A stretch of 64,000 nucleotides of DNA from Portulaca oleracea (GCA_029582165.1 CM055880.1:3410001-3474000), one strand, 5' to 3'. Positions 1 through 11,476 are shown, numbered from the stretch's first letter. Numbers and translations are program-made. The notes: generated by a model not told the origin, from the letters alone.

Positions 1-225
1 CATCAGGGAGGTACATCATCAGAGACTATAGTGGCAATATTCTCCGGGCTTTATCGTTTCAACTTGCAAGAGGTGTTGAATGTTGTTGAAGTTACGATAG
101 TGATAAATGGCACATGTGATGTATTTTTCATTGGTTCTTGTGATATTCATAACGTGAGGGACAATACTGTTCGTATTAATGTAATGAAGGGTTCCTATCA
201 TATTCATGGGATATTTGTACTTTAG
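1..225 (+). CDS. 3' fragment of an unrecognised ORF open at the window edge
   Basis: The frame starting at base 1 is open for 74 codons and ends in TAG at 223-225, so this could be the last exon of a gene lying mostly outside the window. The peptide is rich in beta-branched residues, with segments such as VVEVTIVINGTCDVFFIGSC and NTVRINVMKG. This faintly resembles a beta-sandwich tail, but I recognise no family. A methionine at 31-33 could start a 64-aa ORF, and I see no promoter for it. It may equally be a chance ORF. Codon use looks ordinary. Confidence 0.25.
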   Translation, partial: HQGGTSSETIVAIFSGLYRFNLQEVLNVVEVTIVINGTCDVFFIGSCDIHNVRDNTVRINVMKGSYHIHGIFVL

Positions 226-1505
226 TCGCGACAATCATGCTCTTATGCGCTATTGTGATTCAAGTTTAATAATTCATATTTTTTGGCCAGGCAATTGAGT
301 TGTAGGTTGACTTTCCAAGTATGGTAATTTAGTATACGGTTGTAACATTCTCGGATCATTAATCATCAGGTCGTGACTATGATGGTCTAAGACTAATTAT
401 TAGCACATCAAAGTTAATACCTGAAGATATTACCGTCATCCACTTTCATGGACCAAGCTGTAACCAATTATAACTCTCCAAATACAACACAAACAACTTT
501 ATTGAATATTATTACTCAAACTTGTCCGTAAGTGAGTCGTATCAAACATTGGGGTAACATTATACATAGCCAGACCGATAAATGAGGGAGGGAAATTTAA
601 GTAACGGTATTGGCAAAAGAGAACGTAGACTCTATGCTCAATGAGTGGCCACCTATTGACAATCTTGTTAAATAGTTTCGAATTACAGGCTATAAAGTAA
701 CATTGCATCTGTTTGTCTTAGTTTCTAAAAAGGTGTTTTTGTTTCTTACAAACATTTTTTATAAAAGTTATTTTTAGAGAGGTATTGAAATGTTTGACTT
801 ACCTTACGAGATAAATGATTTTACTAAATTAAAGCGTTTGACCTAACTTATAATACAGTGTTTTTACTAAATTTAATTGTTTAACCTAAATTTTAAAATT
901 ATCACATATTTTTGGAAGTAAAATTATCAAATGATTATTTACATTTTTCTTTTTTTATTAATTCACAAACAAATTACCATGTTTTAATTTTAGCAATAAT
1001 TATAATCGCATAGTTATAGTTATAGTTATAGTTATAATAATTATTATTATAACTATATATGTCTTACTTAACTATACAATTCTTTAAATTAAATATTTAT
1101 ATATCAAAAATTTACTAAATACCATATTTATAAAGAAATTAAATAATAAAAATGTATAACATAATACTAAAGGTTCTAACATAATATTGAAATATTTAAA
1201 TGCTATATATATGTATATGAATCATAATATTTATTTGAAATTATGGAAATTAATCAATAAAAAATCATATAGATTGAATAGAGATTAGTTTGTAGGAAAC
1301 AGAAGCAGTAATTTACTGCTTCTGCTTTTGGAGTTGTTTTTGGCAAAAACAGCTTTTGAAAAACAATTATTAGCTTCTAAAAAAAATAATGTTTGGCCTA
1401 GTTTGTGATTTTTAACTCAAAAAACACTTTCAAAAGTTAGGTGAAACAAATACTTTGTATGCAGACTCTTACGATTTTCAATCCTTAATAGACTATCGAT
1501 CAAAG
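226..1505. other. AT-rich intergenic stretch, no gene seen
   Basis: There is no coding signal. It holds a (TATAGT)n run near 1010-1040 followed by a TTATTATTATAA-like palindromic tail. A perfect 12-bp inverted repeat with a 1-nt spacer (CAGAAGCAGTAA / TTACTGCTTCTG) lies at 1300-1324. The latter may be a remnant of a small hairpin element. Confidence 0.6.
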
Positions 1506-1783
1506 TAGAGCTGGCAAAATTTTGTCCAACTCGGATTACCCAAATTTTCCGACCCGGAAAAAACCGGGTCTGGACATAGATTTTCTGTCCGAATTTGTAT
1601 ATTGACCGAATATTCGGACATAAAATTTCTCTTTTTTCTATTGTCCGAACCCAATTTTAGCTTCGTCCGAATTGTCCGACCCGGTTTGACCCGAAATAAA
1701 ACCGGGTCCGATACGAATTTCGTCCGATTTTGACATCGTTCGACTGTCTGACCGATTTACCGACCGGATTTTTGCCAGCTCTA
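1506..1783. mobile_element. hAT-type MITE with perfect 8-bp target duplication
   Basis: This 278-bp element starts TAGAGCTGGCAAAA and ends with the inverted form TTTTTGCCAGCTCTA. It is flanked by identical 8-bp direct repeats, GATCAAAG, at 1498-1505 and 1784-1791. TIRs beginning TAGAGCTGGC and an 8-bp duplication are characteristic of the hAT superfamily. The interior is built from repeated GTCCGA / GACCCGG motifs and has no ORF of its own. It sits about 270 bp upstream of the ORC6 start codon. Confidence 0.9.
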
Positions 1784-1791
1784 GATCAAAG

Positions 1792-2050
1792 GAAACAAAA
1801 AAAGAAAAAAAGAAAAGAAGCGTTTGGATAGCAGATTTTGCACATGTGCTGTACACGTGACCTTCCTCCTGCGGTTCCCAAAAATTAGGCGGAAAATAGA
1901 GGCGCTGAAATTTCGAAAGATCTCCCGCCATTTTCACATCCTTCCAAGGTTTTCTTCTCCACTTCATCCACAATCGCTCTCACTCTCTCTCTAGAACTTC
2001 AACATTCACAGTCACCGCTCCCTCTTTCTCTCTCTAGAACTTCAACAGCA
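1792..2050 (+). promoter_or_regulatory. ORC6 proximal promoter and 5' UTR
   Basis: This is the sequence between the hAT MITE and the ORC6 ATG. It carries a CT-rich leader (1970-2048), typical of plant 5' UTRs. Within it the 20-mer CTCTCTCTAGAACTTCAACA occurs twice (1985-2004 and 2028-2047), so the leader contains a 43-bp offset duplication ending 3 nt before the ATG. TTTCCCGCC/GGCGGGAAA-like E2F sites are common in plant licensing-factor promoters; here TCTCCCGCCA at 1921-1930 is a near match on the + strand. No clear TATA box is seen. Confidence 0.45.
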
Positions 2051-4999
2051 ATGGATATCGCAGACGTAGCAAGGAGATTGGGCGTCGCCGATAACAAGCC
2101 GGTGGTTCGGAAAGCCGCCGAGCTCCGCCGTCTCTCCGACGTTAAATTCGACTCCTCCGCCCTCGGCATCGTAAGTACTTCATTCCTTTTCTCCATTTAA
2201 GTTTCATCAAATTGACTCCAATTTGATGAGATTCTAATACCTAAGTATCGTTTTTTTGTTTCTTTTTTGATTATCTCAGGGAGAGATTTGTAAGGCTATC
2301 ATTTGCTTGGAAATTGCCGCCAACAAGTAAAATTTTGTTTCTTGTGATTTGGTTTTGTAATGGAAAGATCTATTTGAAGTTTGAATTGATGTTCGATTGG
2401 CTTGTTGTTTGATATTTCGATTCGTAGGTACGAGGTTATATTTGATCGGCGAAGTGCGATTAAATTGAGTGGAATGTCGGAGAAAGCATACAACAGATCG
2501 TTTAATTCTTTGCAGAATGTCTTAGATGTGAAGTGAGTTCTTGATTAAGTTTCCCTCTTTGTGTTGGTTTTTGGTTTGATTTTGATGAGACATGGAGGTT
2601 TGATGGTTGAATTTATGCTTGCAGGAGTAATTTGGATGTTAGGGAACTTGCAATTCAATTTGGATGTGTTAGGATCATTCCTTTGGTGCAAAAAGGATTG
2701 AGGCTGTAAGTATTCATTCTACAGAAAGTATTGTGAAATAATTATAACTCTCGGATTCAATTTGGCTGATGAGTAGTGGCCTATCATGATTTGCCTATAA
2801 CATGTTCGTAAAATTGCCTCAGCGAAATTGTTGCTTGAGCATTTTTGTCGTGGCTTGGTTCTTTAAGTTGACTGTCTTGTGTTTGATGCTGTCCATTGTA
2901 TATTCTAATGGTTTCCTTGTTGAATTCCAGTTACAAGGATCGGTTTTTCGCTTCTCTCCCTCCCACCCGGAAAGGCAGCACAGATTTCACTCGTCCCGTG
3001 TTTCTTGCTGTCGCTTTCTATCTATGTGCCAAAAAACACAAGGTAACTTTAATAGACCTATCAAGTTTATGGTTATGACTTAGGTTCATGTGTTTCTATG
3101 TTTGTTAGAGCGCAATGCAACACGACATATTTTACTCTGATTCGGCTATACTCATTTGGAAGTCTCTTGTTTCCGACAAAGGTGTCAATGTCATGTGTGA
3201 TCTATCAGTTTTTTCTGCAAAATATGTACATTTATGGTATAAAATGGAGTATCTAGTGTAGTCTCCATGCCCATGTTTGAGTGTCAAGTGTCCGAACTGA
3301 GTACTTGGGCAAAATAAAGAGTTTAAATTGGGAACATATAATGCAACTCAAATTATTTGGAGAAGCAATTGGAAAATGTTATATAGGGTTGTACTGCATT
3401 GCTTTCTGTTGAATGGAGCATGTATGGAATGTCTTATAATGATATGAGGACTGATTTCGAGTTATTTCTGTACAACAGCTAAAGGCCGACAAGACCAAGT
3501 TGATTGAACTTTGTGGCACCTCAGAAGCAGAGTTTTCGAGTGTAAGCAATACTCTATTATTGGGAGCCCCTGGAGTAATTTGGATTCTAATTTCATGAAG
3601 TGCCTTTTGTCTTTTGGAGAAGCGTGGTAATAGTTGGTAATTCACCTGCAGGTCTCGAATTCAATGAAAGATTTATGTCACGATGTCTTCGGAGTATTGA
3701 AGGAAAAGAAAGATCCTAAAGAAGTAAAAGGTCACCGGGGTAATAACCGACTTTCTCTCTGATTCTTCATGAGAGCAATATCCATGTCTTGTCTTTGTAA
3801 TTGAAAGGCAATTCTTAATGTTGTGCTACATGGGAACAGAACTATTGGACGTGTTTCCGGAGAAAAGAGGATCCGAGGATGGTGGTTGCACATCCGATGA
3901 GGAGGAAGAGGTATGATAACCTCTCCCATATGTTTGGATTAAGCAATAGTCATTCTAGTTTTATTAATGACTTGTGAGTTATGACTCATTGCTGTGTGGG
4001 GGTGTGACTATACCTGTGGAGTAAAATCCAATGATTCGGTATATGGATTTAGAGATTAAACAATGTCTGTCTGTCTTTTGTGTTGATCATAATTCATAAT
4101 TCTGTTTACGCTGTTGGGGATTACAAGATTTAGTTTTAGATAGCTCACAGGATTGTTCAGATCTCCGGGGCTTTAGCTAAGGAACACATCATTTGAATTA
4201 TGGTCTCTTACATGATGCATGTACAATTGTGACTGGTTTTACTTATCTCACTTGAACTCCTGTCTTCCTCACACTATGCAACTTGAGGAACGAGATTGGG
4301 ATACACTGAAGCACTTGATCCAGTTAAACCTCTCCTATATCTTTTACATGTAGTCAATAGAGGATGAATCTATATTCTTGGGTCAATCAGAGCCAATCTC
4401 TCTAAATCTTTCAATTCAAGAGTAAAACTACTACATAAGACCCTCTTATCCTGTTTGGCAGTGGGATTTTTTGGGTTATTGTATTTGGATTTGATTAGAC
4501 AAACAGACATTAGTACAACTAGATCTCTTCATTCCCCATCTATTAAAACTTAATCTTTCATAGCCTTCTGTTCAAGTTAAATCACTGAAGAACAGTTAAA
4601 TCACTGAAGAAGATGAACAAATCCTAAGTTTAAGATTGTACACCTATTACTAGTGGTTAAGTTTCGAACCTTACCATGAAATACATGTTCTGCACGCGAC
4701 ACTCTAATCTTTAACAAAAACAATTTGGATTGCAGCCTTCAAGCTACAAAAAACGGAAGACAATGGAGTCGCATGCTTATGAGGAATGGAAATCAAGTGT
4801 ACTGTCATCAACTAGCAAGGAAAAAGATAAAGAGGGTAAGCGATCATATTCCTCTTCAATATATACTCAGCGAAACAAACATGAACATAATCTCTGATGC
4901 TGTAATCTTCTCTTTTCAGTCACTGCTAAGCGAACTAAGCAAGCTCGGTTGAGCTTTCCAAAGATTTCTAGCGATTCCAAGGATTTGGAGGTTACATGA
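2051..4999 (+). CDS. ORC6: Origin recognition complex subunit 6
   Basis: Encodes a 288-aa ORC6, the smallest subunit of the complex that marks replication origins and loads MCM helicase in the nucleus. Ten exons join in frame at GT-AG sites: 2051-2170, 2280-2326, 2428-2532, 2625-2705, 2931-3042, 3479-3541, 3652-3739, 3840-3910, 4736-4835 and 4920-4999 (TGA). The N-terminal half gives the two TFIIB-like helical folds of ORC6 (MDIADVARRLGV; EICKAIICLEIAANKYEVIF; the DRFFASLPP and FTRPVFLAVAFYLCAKKHK segments). An acidic patch (TSDEEEE) and a basic tail with KQARLSFPK follow. The length matches plant ORC6 (about 280-290 aa). The start is the first ATG after the CT-rich leader and gives the family N-terminus. 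Intron 8 (3911-4735) is the longest. The reading frame looks intact. Confidence 0.93.
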
Positions 5000-6485
5000 G
5001 ACTACACACACACACACACACACACACACATTCTTGTGTATGTAAGGTTTCTGGAGTACAATCAATTGCATTATACACCTGTTTTGTGTTCAAGAGGGTG
5101 AAAAAAGCGCGACTGATAGGTTTTACAACCATTTTGGTTAACTGTACTGAAGGTTTTTGTGGTAATGTACAGAAACAATTAATTTAAGGTCACTGCTGAG
5201 AATTCATCTAATGAACCATGAATGTACATGATTGAGCTTAAGTTATGGCTTTCTTTTGCTTTAGTTCTTTATGGTTATGGTTTTTGGTCATTTTGAAGAT
5301 TGTTTTCGAATTTTGGAGCTCAAATGAGATTATGAGATGTATTTTACTGGTTCAAATGGGGGAAGGCTTGTAAGTTATGTAACAAAAAAAGTGAAATATG
5401 GAAGAGTGAAGGTGTAAGTTACGTAACTGTTGTAGCATATTCGATGCATTTTTTAGCCTTTTAAGGACTTTCAATTATCGAAAAAAGGCTGAGCTACTAG
5501 GAATATGATACTCTAATGCTACAGGAGTTGAAGATTTATCTTTTCTACTAGAGTTTGGATTTGGTGGTCACATTTTTTTTGGTCAATATTGTGGGGTGCT
5601 TAGAGGCTCACTATGGGCTTGCTATTTGGGCTAAGCTTTTGTTGGGTTGATCAGTATGGTGCATGTGTGACCTCCTTGCCCATTCCTTATTTCTGTTTTT
5701 TGTGATCTCATTGTGATTTATTCCTGTAGAGGAACCTAATAATTGGTTATATTCAAAAGAACATTGCCCTATTTTACTTTACTATTGAAAAAAATAAGAC
5801 TTTATTTTTAGATAATTTATATTTAAAATTACTTATTCAACTTATAAAGTTTATTTAAAATAAAAAATAGACGATGTTACATTTATATACTTCCACTACT
5901 TAATTTATATTTCCTTGAATTTATTTTACCTACACTTTCCCTATGCTAAAAAAGAACACACACGACCGAATTGTAAATTGTAATGCTTACACCTTGTTAA
6001 AAAAAAGAATTTGACTTTGAGCTCCATCCCTTGATGGCTGGTTTAATTCATCCACTTTTGGAAAACCAAAGTAAACTTGATTAAGAACTAATTAATACTA
6101 TAATATTTAGACATTAGAAAGGAAAAGAAAATTACCACTCTTCCATCCCAAGCCCAAAGATAACGACCTGTTCTTTTGTTGTGTTATTTCCACGCAACAA
6201 CCTGGAAATGATTTTGGTAAAAAAAATAAATAAATAAAGGGATGTGTGGCACATAAACATTGGGGCTTGGCAGCTTCATTGAAACCTTTTTTTTATAAAA
6301 ATTATTTTGGATTGCTTTTGGTGTTAATTTAATACCAAATACCAATTAGTCATTAATTTTGGGCTTGGTTATATACTTACGTTTGTTTTGAAAGTTTAGC
6401 CCTAACAATTATATATTATGTTAACCTTTTTAAAAAGTCAAAATCTTTTGTTTAAGGTTACTTCTTATAACTTTATTATATACTA
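5000..6485. other. ORC6 3' UTR and intergenic DNA with (AC)n and a LINE-like tail
   Basis: A (AC)n microsatellite lies at 5004-5030, only 5 bp after the ORC6 stop, so it is probably transcribed in the 3' UTR. At 5447-5487 the text 'agccttttaaggactttcaattatcgaaaaaaggc' pattern resembles the 3' ends of plant LINEs also seen near 7690 and 23495. The rest (5500-6485) is AT-rich with no coding signal. Confidence 0.5.
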
Positions 6486-6613
6486 CTCCCTCCGTTCCAA
6501 ATTATTTGACACTTTGATAAAATTTTATTACCTCTATTGTAACTCATTATAATTTGTGAGTAATTAACGGTCAAAATTTTGTCAAAGTGTCAATTAATTG
6601 GGGACAGAGAGAG
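6486..6613. mobile_element. Stowaway-type MITE
   Basis: This 128-bp element has long inverted repeats: CTCCCTCCGTTCCAAATTAT at the left, and CTCTCTCTGTCCCCAATTAA as the reverse complement of the right. Both continue into TTGACACTTTG..AAAATTTT. It is flanked by TA on each side (6484-6485, 6614-6615). The CTCCCTCCGT terminus and TA duplication are diagnostic of Stowaway/Mariner MITEs. Confidence 0.85.
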
Positions 6614-7440
6614 TATTGAAGAAAATTTTGACAACTTTTTTGAGATCTGAGCTACTTGAAGAAGCAATCCTCCACGAAACGTATTTGATCAAGCGTAGGT
6701 TAGATCTCTACATTATGTTTATTTCTATCTCTACCTTCGGAGCAATGTAGACACAATCCTTTGAGCCATGAGGTGAAACTGAAACTAACTCACCAACCAA
6801 GAAAGGGGAGCATTAACAGTTCGATCATTATTTGAACCTGCCATTTATCAAAATCCTACTAACTACCGAAAAGAGTGTCTCTCAAAAGAGCATCTTTATA
6901 TGACAATTGACAACTTAACCAAATATTAAGCTAATGGTTGAACATCCCTAAATACTTATATACTCGGATACTCCAATGGGTTATTATTTAATTGAACAGG
7001 GGAGGATTTTAGCTTGTAGTAATAAATAAAGCTACAATTCTAACACTAACATCAAACTTGACAGGAAATTTTGTACATTCAAAAGTAAAAAAAATAAAAA
7101 GTAAGATTGAAAGTTTCAAAAAAAAAAGAGGTTAACTTGTTTGTTTTGTGTTTGTCCAATTCTTGATCATTGACTATTCTTCATCCTCCAGATTTTTCCT
7201 CTATAATTGTGTTGTATATTTAGTCAACTTTTTGTCCCTCCATCTATCTCTGTAGGGTAGTACTCCTATAAATTGCCCTGTGCCATTACTTCAAAGACTT
7301 AACATTGTGAGCATTAATCCAATATAACTACATTTGGCCAAGGGTGGTAGGTAGTTGGGGAGAAGCATAAAAGGTGATTGTGCCCAGATTAAAGTCAGTC
7401 CACACATCTGTATATATCTACTATATCTGCTCAAATTAAG
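6614..7440. other. Intergenic, nothing recognised
   Basis: AT-rich sequence with a poly-A/G stretch near 7085-7130 and no ORF, tRNA or clear element ends. Confidence 0.5.
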
Positions 7441-7695
7441 TGCCTACACCGGGCTGAAGCAGATATAAATCGAAGGGTTGTGATTATTGACAATGTTATA
7501 GGTGTACGAGTCCTCGATGACCCACTAAGCTGAGGCGACTGATCTTACGTACATCGTGTTTGAGATGTGAATGTTTCTTTTGGTTGTTGTGTATTGCAGT
7601 TTGGCTGTAACATTTCTCTTTTGAAGGCGGTTGTCTACTGTTATGTCTACGGTTTGTTGTTTTCTATGGACTTTTAAGCCTTTTGACTCTTAATA
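7441..7695 (+). mobile_element. LINE-like 3' end fragment
   Basis: The segment ends in 'ccttttgactcttaataatcgaaaaaaag'-type text. It is homologous over roughly 130 bp to the reverse complement of 23490-23640: both contain GGTTGTCTACTGTT, TTTGTTGTT and CTTTTGAC.TTAATAATCGAAAAA-like blocks. A shared 3' end with short A-tract and no 5' part suggests 5'-truncated LINE insertions. No RT coding is visible here. Confidence 0.4.
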
Positions 7696-7889
7696 ATCGA
7701 AAAAAAGTCTACAAATTCATTCACTTCACTCCTATCATTAATTCATCCACATATATACATACATATGACATATCTAGTATTATCTTCATTTTCTTGCTCC
7801 TTTCTTAATCAACGTACATACACACAAATTAAATTAGCATTCATACATATCTACCATTATTTGATAATTAACAACAGTAAGTATCTAGG
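7696..7889 (+). promoter_or_regulatory. 5' region of first SBH copy
   Basis: AT-rich sequence with repeated CATATATACATACATATG-type elements that could include a TATA box near 7750-7765. No other motif is convincing. The ATG at 7890 follows a short A-rich leader. Confidence 0.35.
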
Positions 7890-10800
7890 ATGAAGCTAGG
7901 ATGGAGTGAAGTCGAGGTTTCGGACGAGGTGCTGGCGACGTACGTGCCGATAGTGGTGTTCTGGGTGTACTCAGGAATGTATGTGATGTTGGGTTCGTTC
8001 GACAATTACAGGTTGCATTCGAAGAAGGATGAAGATGAGAAGAACTTGGTGTCGAAATCAAGTGTTGTTAAGGGCGTTTTACTACAACAGGCTGCTCAAG
8101 CTGTCGCTGCTACCTTGGTCTTTTCGGTATGTCTGTCTTTCTTTGGCCTGTTCGTTATCCACTCCAGTTTAACACACTTCTTAATTCACACTATGACACT
8201 GTGAAATAATAGACTTGAGCCCAATTCAACCCCAAAAGCTAGCTTAGGAGGTTGAGACACCCAAGCCATTATAAACACTACAATATGGGTGTCAAAGGCC
8301 GACGTGGGACAACTCAACAAGCCCTGTTATTTTATACGGCCGACTGCGGTATGACGTGGTGTGGTGTGGTGGAATTGTGGTGGCTTTTGGTAAATTGTGG
8401 TGAGTTTTGTTTTTAATAATTGGAAATTGTGTTGGTAAATGTGAAAAAGTTGATTGTGGTGGATTAATATTGTGTTGTGTGACATCAGTATTTGTATAAA
8501 AGAATAGGGCCTATATGATCTGAGGTAAAGAGAGTGCTTTTCATTTTTGTCATTTCACTATGATTGGCTGGTTCGAGGCTTGGTTAGTGAGCTATATTGT
8601 AGGCTTGGCTCGACTCGTGAGCTTCGCAAGCTTGAAAAGTGAGGCCGAAGTGCCGAATTTGGTAGACTCGAGGTTTGGCTTGTGAACTATATTGTAGGCT
8701 CGGCTCGGCTCGCGAGCTTGGCGACCCTGAAAAGTGAGGCGCGCGGCTTGGCTCGCTAAGGCTCAAGAGCTTTCATGAGCTTTAATGAGTCAATACTTGT
8801 TCATTGTCATTCATGTTGTTAACCTACAAAGTGATAATAAATGATATCTCTTAAAATAGAAGATAGTAAAAAGAAAAAAGAGCACTTATAATAAAGTCAA
8901 ATAAAGATATAAGATTGAAATTAATTAATTCAAAATAATAGTTATAGAATGTAAAGTAGAGTAATTTTATAGCGATAATGAAAATAATTTATAATTGTGG
9001 ATTTACAACACATAAAAATACGATCTATCAAAAACACATGTTCCAATTATGTAAATAAAGTAATTTTGTTTAGGAATTTGGATTATCAAACATAACATAT
9101 TTCGTCAAATTTTCCATTCTCACAAGCCAAACTTTCTAATGCTCGGCTCGTTTATTTGACGAGCTCGAGCCCGAGCCGACTCGAGCCTATTATGCTTCCC
9201 GCCGAGGTACAGGCCGACTTAGCTCATTGCGAGCCTGAATATGAAGTGATGCTAATTTATATTTTAAATTATTTTATGTATTGAGTCATTACTTATATGA
9301 TTAGGGACTTTAGGGTATTTTAGAATTAATAACTAATTGTGATTAATGAAATTTTGTGATTTATAATCATAAAGCACAATCATATTAATTATTAAAGAGG
9401 TGACAACCAAATAACGGTAATCCCCATATTCTTGCGGAGTAGGACCCCTATGTGGAGAAGAGATGACGGATGAGTAATGAGAGAGACAAGTTTGGGGTTG
9501 GAGGGGTTTGAGGAGTACCCCTTACATTTGGGAGTTGTAAAAAGAAGTTGGATTTGTATTTTGTTTTTGAAGCATTATATTGTTAACTTTTTTTTTTTAT
9601 ATAAAATAGGAAAATTTAATTAAAAGACTTATCTCATTTTTTTCTCACTTCAATTATAAAAATAAGTGAATTTCATTTAGGATAACTCCCCCCTTAAGGC
9701 CTTAACAATGTAAGAGGGATAACGTTCCATTTTTAATTTATGTTACAAAAGGAATATCCCAAAAATTGATGTGAGGTGACCAATGTTTTGGAAAACTGAT
9801 TGTTTGGGAACTATATTATTTCATAGTTGTAGATTTCCCATATTTCTATTAAAATGGCTAGCGAGTGACAATCTGATCATTTTTAGTCAAATTTTCGCGA
9901 AATGTGTATATTGACGTTACTACCCATGTGAAAGCCTGCCAAAACTGTTCGATATCTCCTCTTCTTCAATTCAAGAACTGGAAAAACCCCTTTTCCCAAA
10001 AAATTGGAATTCTCGAGTACGACACATGCGAAGATCTTTCTACCGATTGGGGTTGTTCTTGCGCTTGATTGAAGACAACTGATAGTCAATTTAAAAAAGG
10101 AGCCTTCATTTCAAACTCCAACGTCCTCCTCCTTCTACCATTGCCACTCACTTTCATACATGCATTTCAACGACACAAATCCCCACAAGCCCCTATACGA
10201 GCTCGAAAACCCGGACCTCTCCAAATCCTCCATCATTAACTCTAGAATTGCAATGTTTTGGTGGAAGGGGTTTTTCGATAGAGAGAGAGTGTGTTAAGTC
10301 TGATAGAGCATTGACGAGTTTAGGCATGCTTTTATAGGAGTAATAACGTCAATATACACATTTCGCCAGAATCCGACCAAAAATGGTTGAGTTATCACTT
10401 GCTAGCCATTTTAAGAAATATGGAGAGTTTACTCAACAATTTTTTTGGAGGAGTATCCCATTTAAAATATTGTCAAATAATGATTGCTAATGCCTAGCTT
10501 GTAGGGCTGTTCATCGGTCTCAGACTGGACCAAAAGAACCGAGGACCGATATAGAGGACTAAGTTGGACCGAGGACTGGATCGAAAAAAGTTCGGTCTAG
10601 GATTGGACCGACCAACTTTGTTCGGTCAAGTCCTCGGTCCAGTTCGGACTGGACTACACATAAAGAAATCCTATAATTTTAGTAACTTTGATCCATCAGT
10701 TCGATCCACGGGCTGGACCGAGAACCGAACATAAAAATTTCCTAGACCGAGAACTGGACCGAACTTCCCTTAGTCCATTCGATCTAGTCTGGTCCAGTCC

Positions 10801-11476
10801 CTTTTCGATCCGGACTGGACTATGAACAACCCTGGTGACTTGTTTCAAGCTCAAGTCATTTTTATAAACTATGTAGATTCCTCATTGGGCTTGAAAATTT
10901 CCTGTACATATACAGGTGACCGGAAATTCCAAAAACACCATACCAGAAGATCAAACTCAAACATCCTTCCTGAAGGCATGCTCTCAGTTTATCGCCGCCA
11001 TGGTCGTTCTGGACACGTGGCAGTACTTCATGCACCGTTACATGCACCACAACAAGTTCCTGTACCGCCACGTGCACTCCCAGCACCACCGCCTGGTGGT
11101 CCCCTACGCCTTCGGAGCGATCTACAACCACCCAATAGAGTCTCTCATAATGGATATAGTCGGCGGGATGCTGTCGTTTTTCTTGTCGGGGATGTCCCCG
11201 CGGACGTCGATTTTCTTCTTCTCATTCGCGACGGTTAAGTCGGTGGACGACCACTGTGGGATGTGGCTACCCGGGAACGTCTTCCACCTGGTGTTCCGGA
11301 ACAACACGGCCTACCACGACGTACACCACCAGATGTACGGCGCCAAGTACAACTTTGCGCAGCCATTTTTTGTCGCGTGGGACAAGATCTTGGGAACGTA
11401 CATGCCGTACGAGTTGGTGGCGAGGGATGGGGGAGGGTTTGAGGCTAGGCCTCTCAAGGAGTTGAAGGACGAATGA
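7890..11476 (+). CDS. SBH1: Sphingoid base C4-hydroxylase, tandem copy 1
   Basis: Two exons (7890-8126 and 10916-11476) join in frame across a 2,789-bp intron to give 265 aa, the normal length for plant SBH (sphinganine C4-monooxygenase). The enzyme hydroxylates dihydrosphingosine at C4 to phytosphingosine in the ER membrane. It belongs to the fatty acid hydroxylase (ERG3/C4-sterol methyl oxidase-like) superfamily. The three di-iron histidine clusters are intact: HRYMH (119-123), H133-S-Q-H136-H137 and H213-D-V-H216-H217. A hydrophobic segment spans about 18-35 and another 60-82. The intron ends in TATACAG and exon 2 begins GTGACCGGA. A second copy lies 5 kb downstream in the same orientation with the same exon structure. 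Exon 2 is far richer in GC than the surroundings. Whether it matches SBH1 or SBH2 of Arabidopsis cannot be decided here. Confidence 0.92.
8215..8420. repeat. Repeat fragments at 5' end of SBH copy 1 intron
   Basis: 8217-8310 carries text of a widespread plant repeat (CAAAAGCTAGCTTAGGAGG, then GGTGTCAAAGGCCGACGTGGGAC), likely a remnant of an LTR or TRIM. 8325-8420 (TGCGGTATGACGTGGTGTGG and GTGGTGG runs) matches the end of the hAT-like element found at 14.48 kb. Confidence 0.4.
8560..9235. mobile_element. GGCTCGG-rich hAT-like element in SBH copy 1 intron
   Basis: Two roughly 96-bp direct repeats begin with GAGCTATATTGTAGGCTTGG (8588) and GAACTATATTGTAGGCTCGG (8684). They are followed by GGCTCG / GCTCGCGAGC motifs. 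The region closes with CTCGGCTCGTTTATTTGACG and GCCGACTCGAGCC around 9140-9190. Alternating GGCTCG and CGAGCC ends are typical of a common plant non-autonomous hAT family. Exact ends and duplication were not resolved. Confidence 0.45.
9806..10459. mobile_element. Mutator-like TIR element in SBH copy 1 intron, possible captured sequence
   Basis: Long inverted arms of about 110 bp face each other. The left arm runs GGGAACTATA..CCCATATTTCTATTAAAATGGCTAGCGAGTGACAA..AAATGTGTATATTGACGTTA. The right arm in reverse complement reads GGGATACTCC..CTCCATATTTCTTAAAATGGCTAGCAAGTGATAA..AAATGTGTATATTGACGTTA. The interior has higher GC than the arms and reads openly from an ATG at 10160 (NPHKPLYELENPDLSKSS is part of it) for about 45 codons. 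Long TIRs with gene-like filler resemble a Pack-MULE. A clean 9-bp duplication was not found. Confidence 0.55.
10502..10833. mobile_element. Non-autonomous hAT-like element (GGACCGA family)
   Basis: It begins TAGGGCTGTTCATCGGTC and ends, inverted, GGACTATGAACAACCCT. The interior is a run of GGACCGAGGACTGGACCGA motifs. A related copy lies at 32450-32689. It ends only 82 bp before the splice acceptor of SBH copy 1 exon 2, so it could influence splicing of that intron. Confidence 0.6.

Noticed and set aside
4633..4675. SINE/tRNA-like GTGGTTAAG...TTTCGAACC in ORC6 intron 8
   Set aside because: Boxes are too close and no tail or duplication is visible.
10822..11238. 138-codon ORF overlapping SBH copy 1 exon 2
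   Set aside because: Out-of-frame shadow of the hydroxylase exon that starts inside the intron element.
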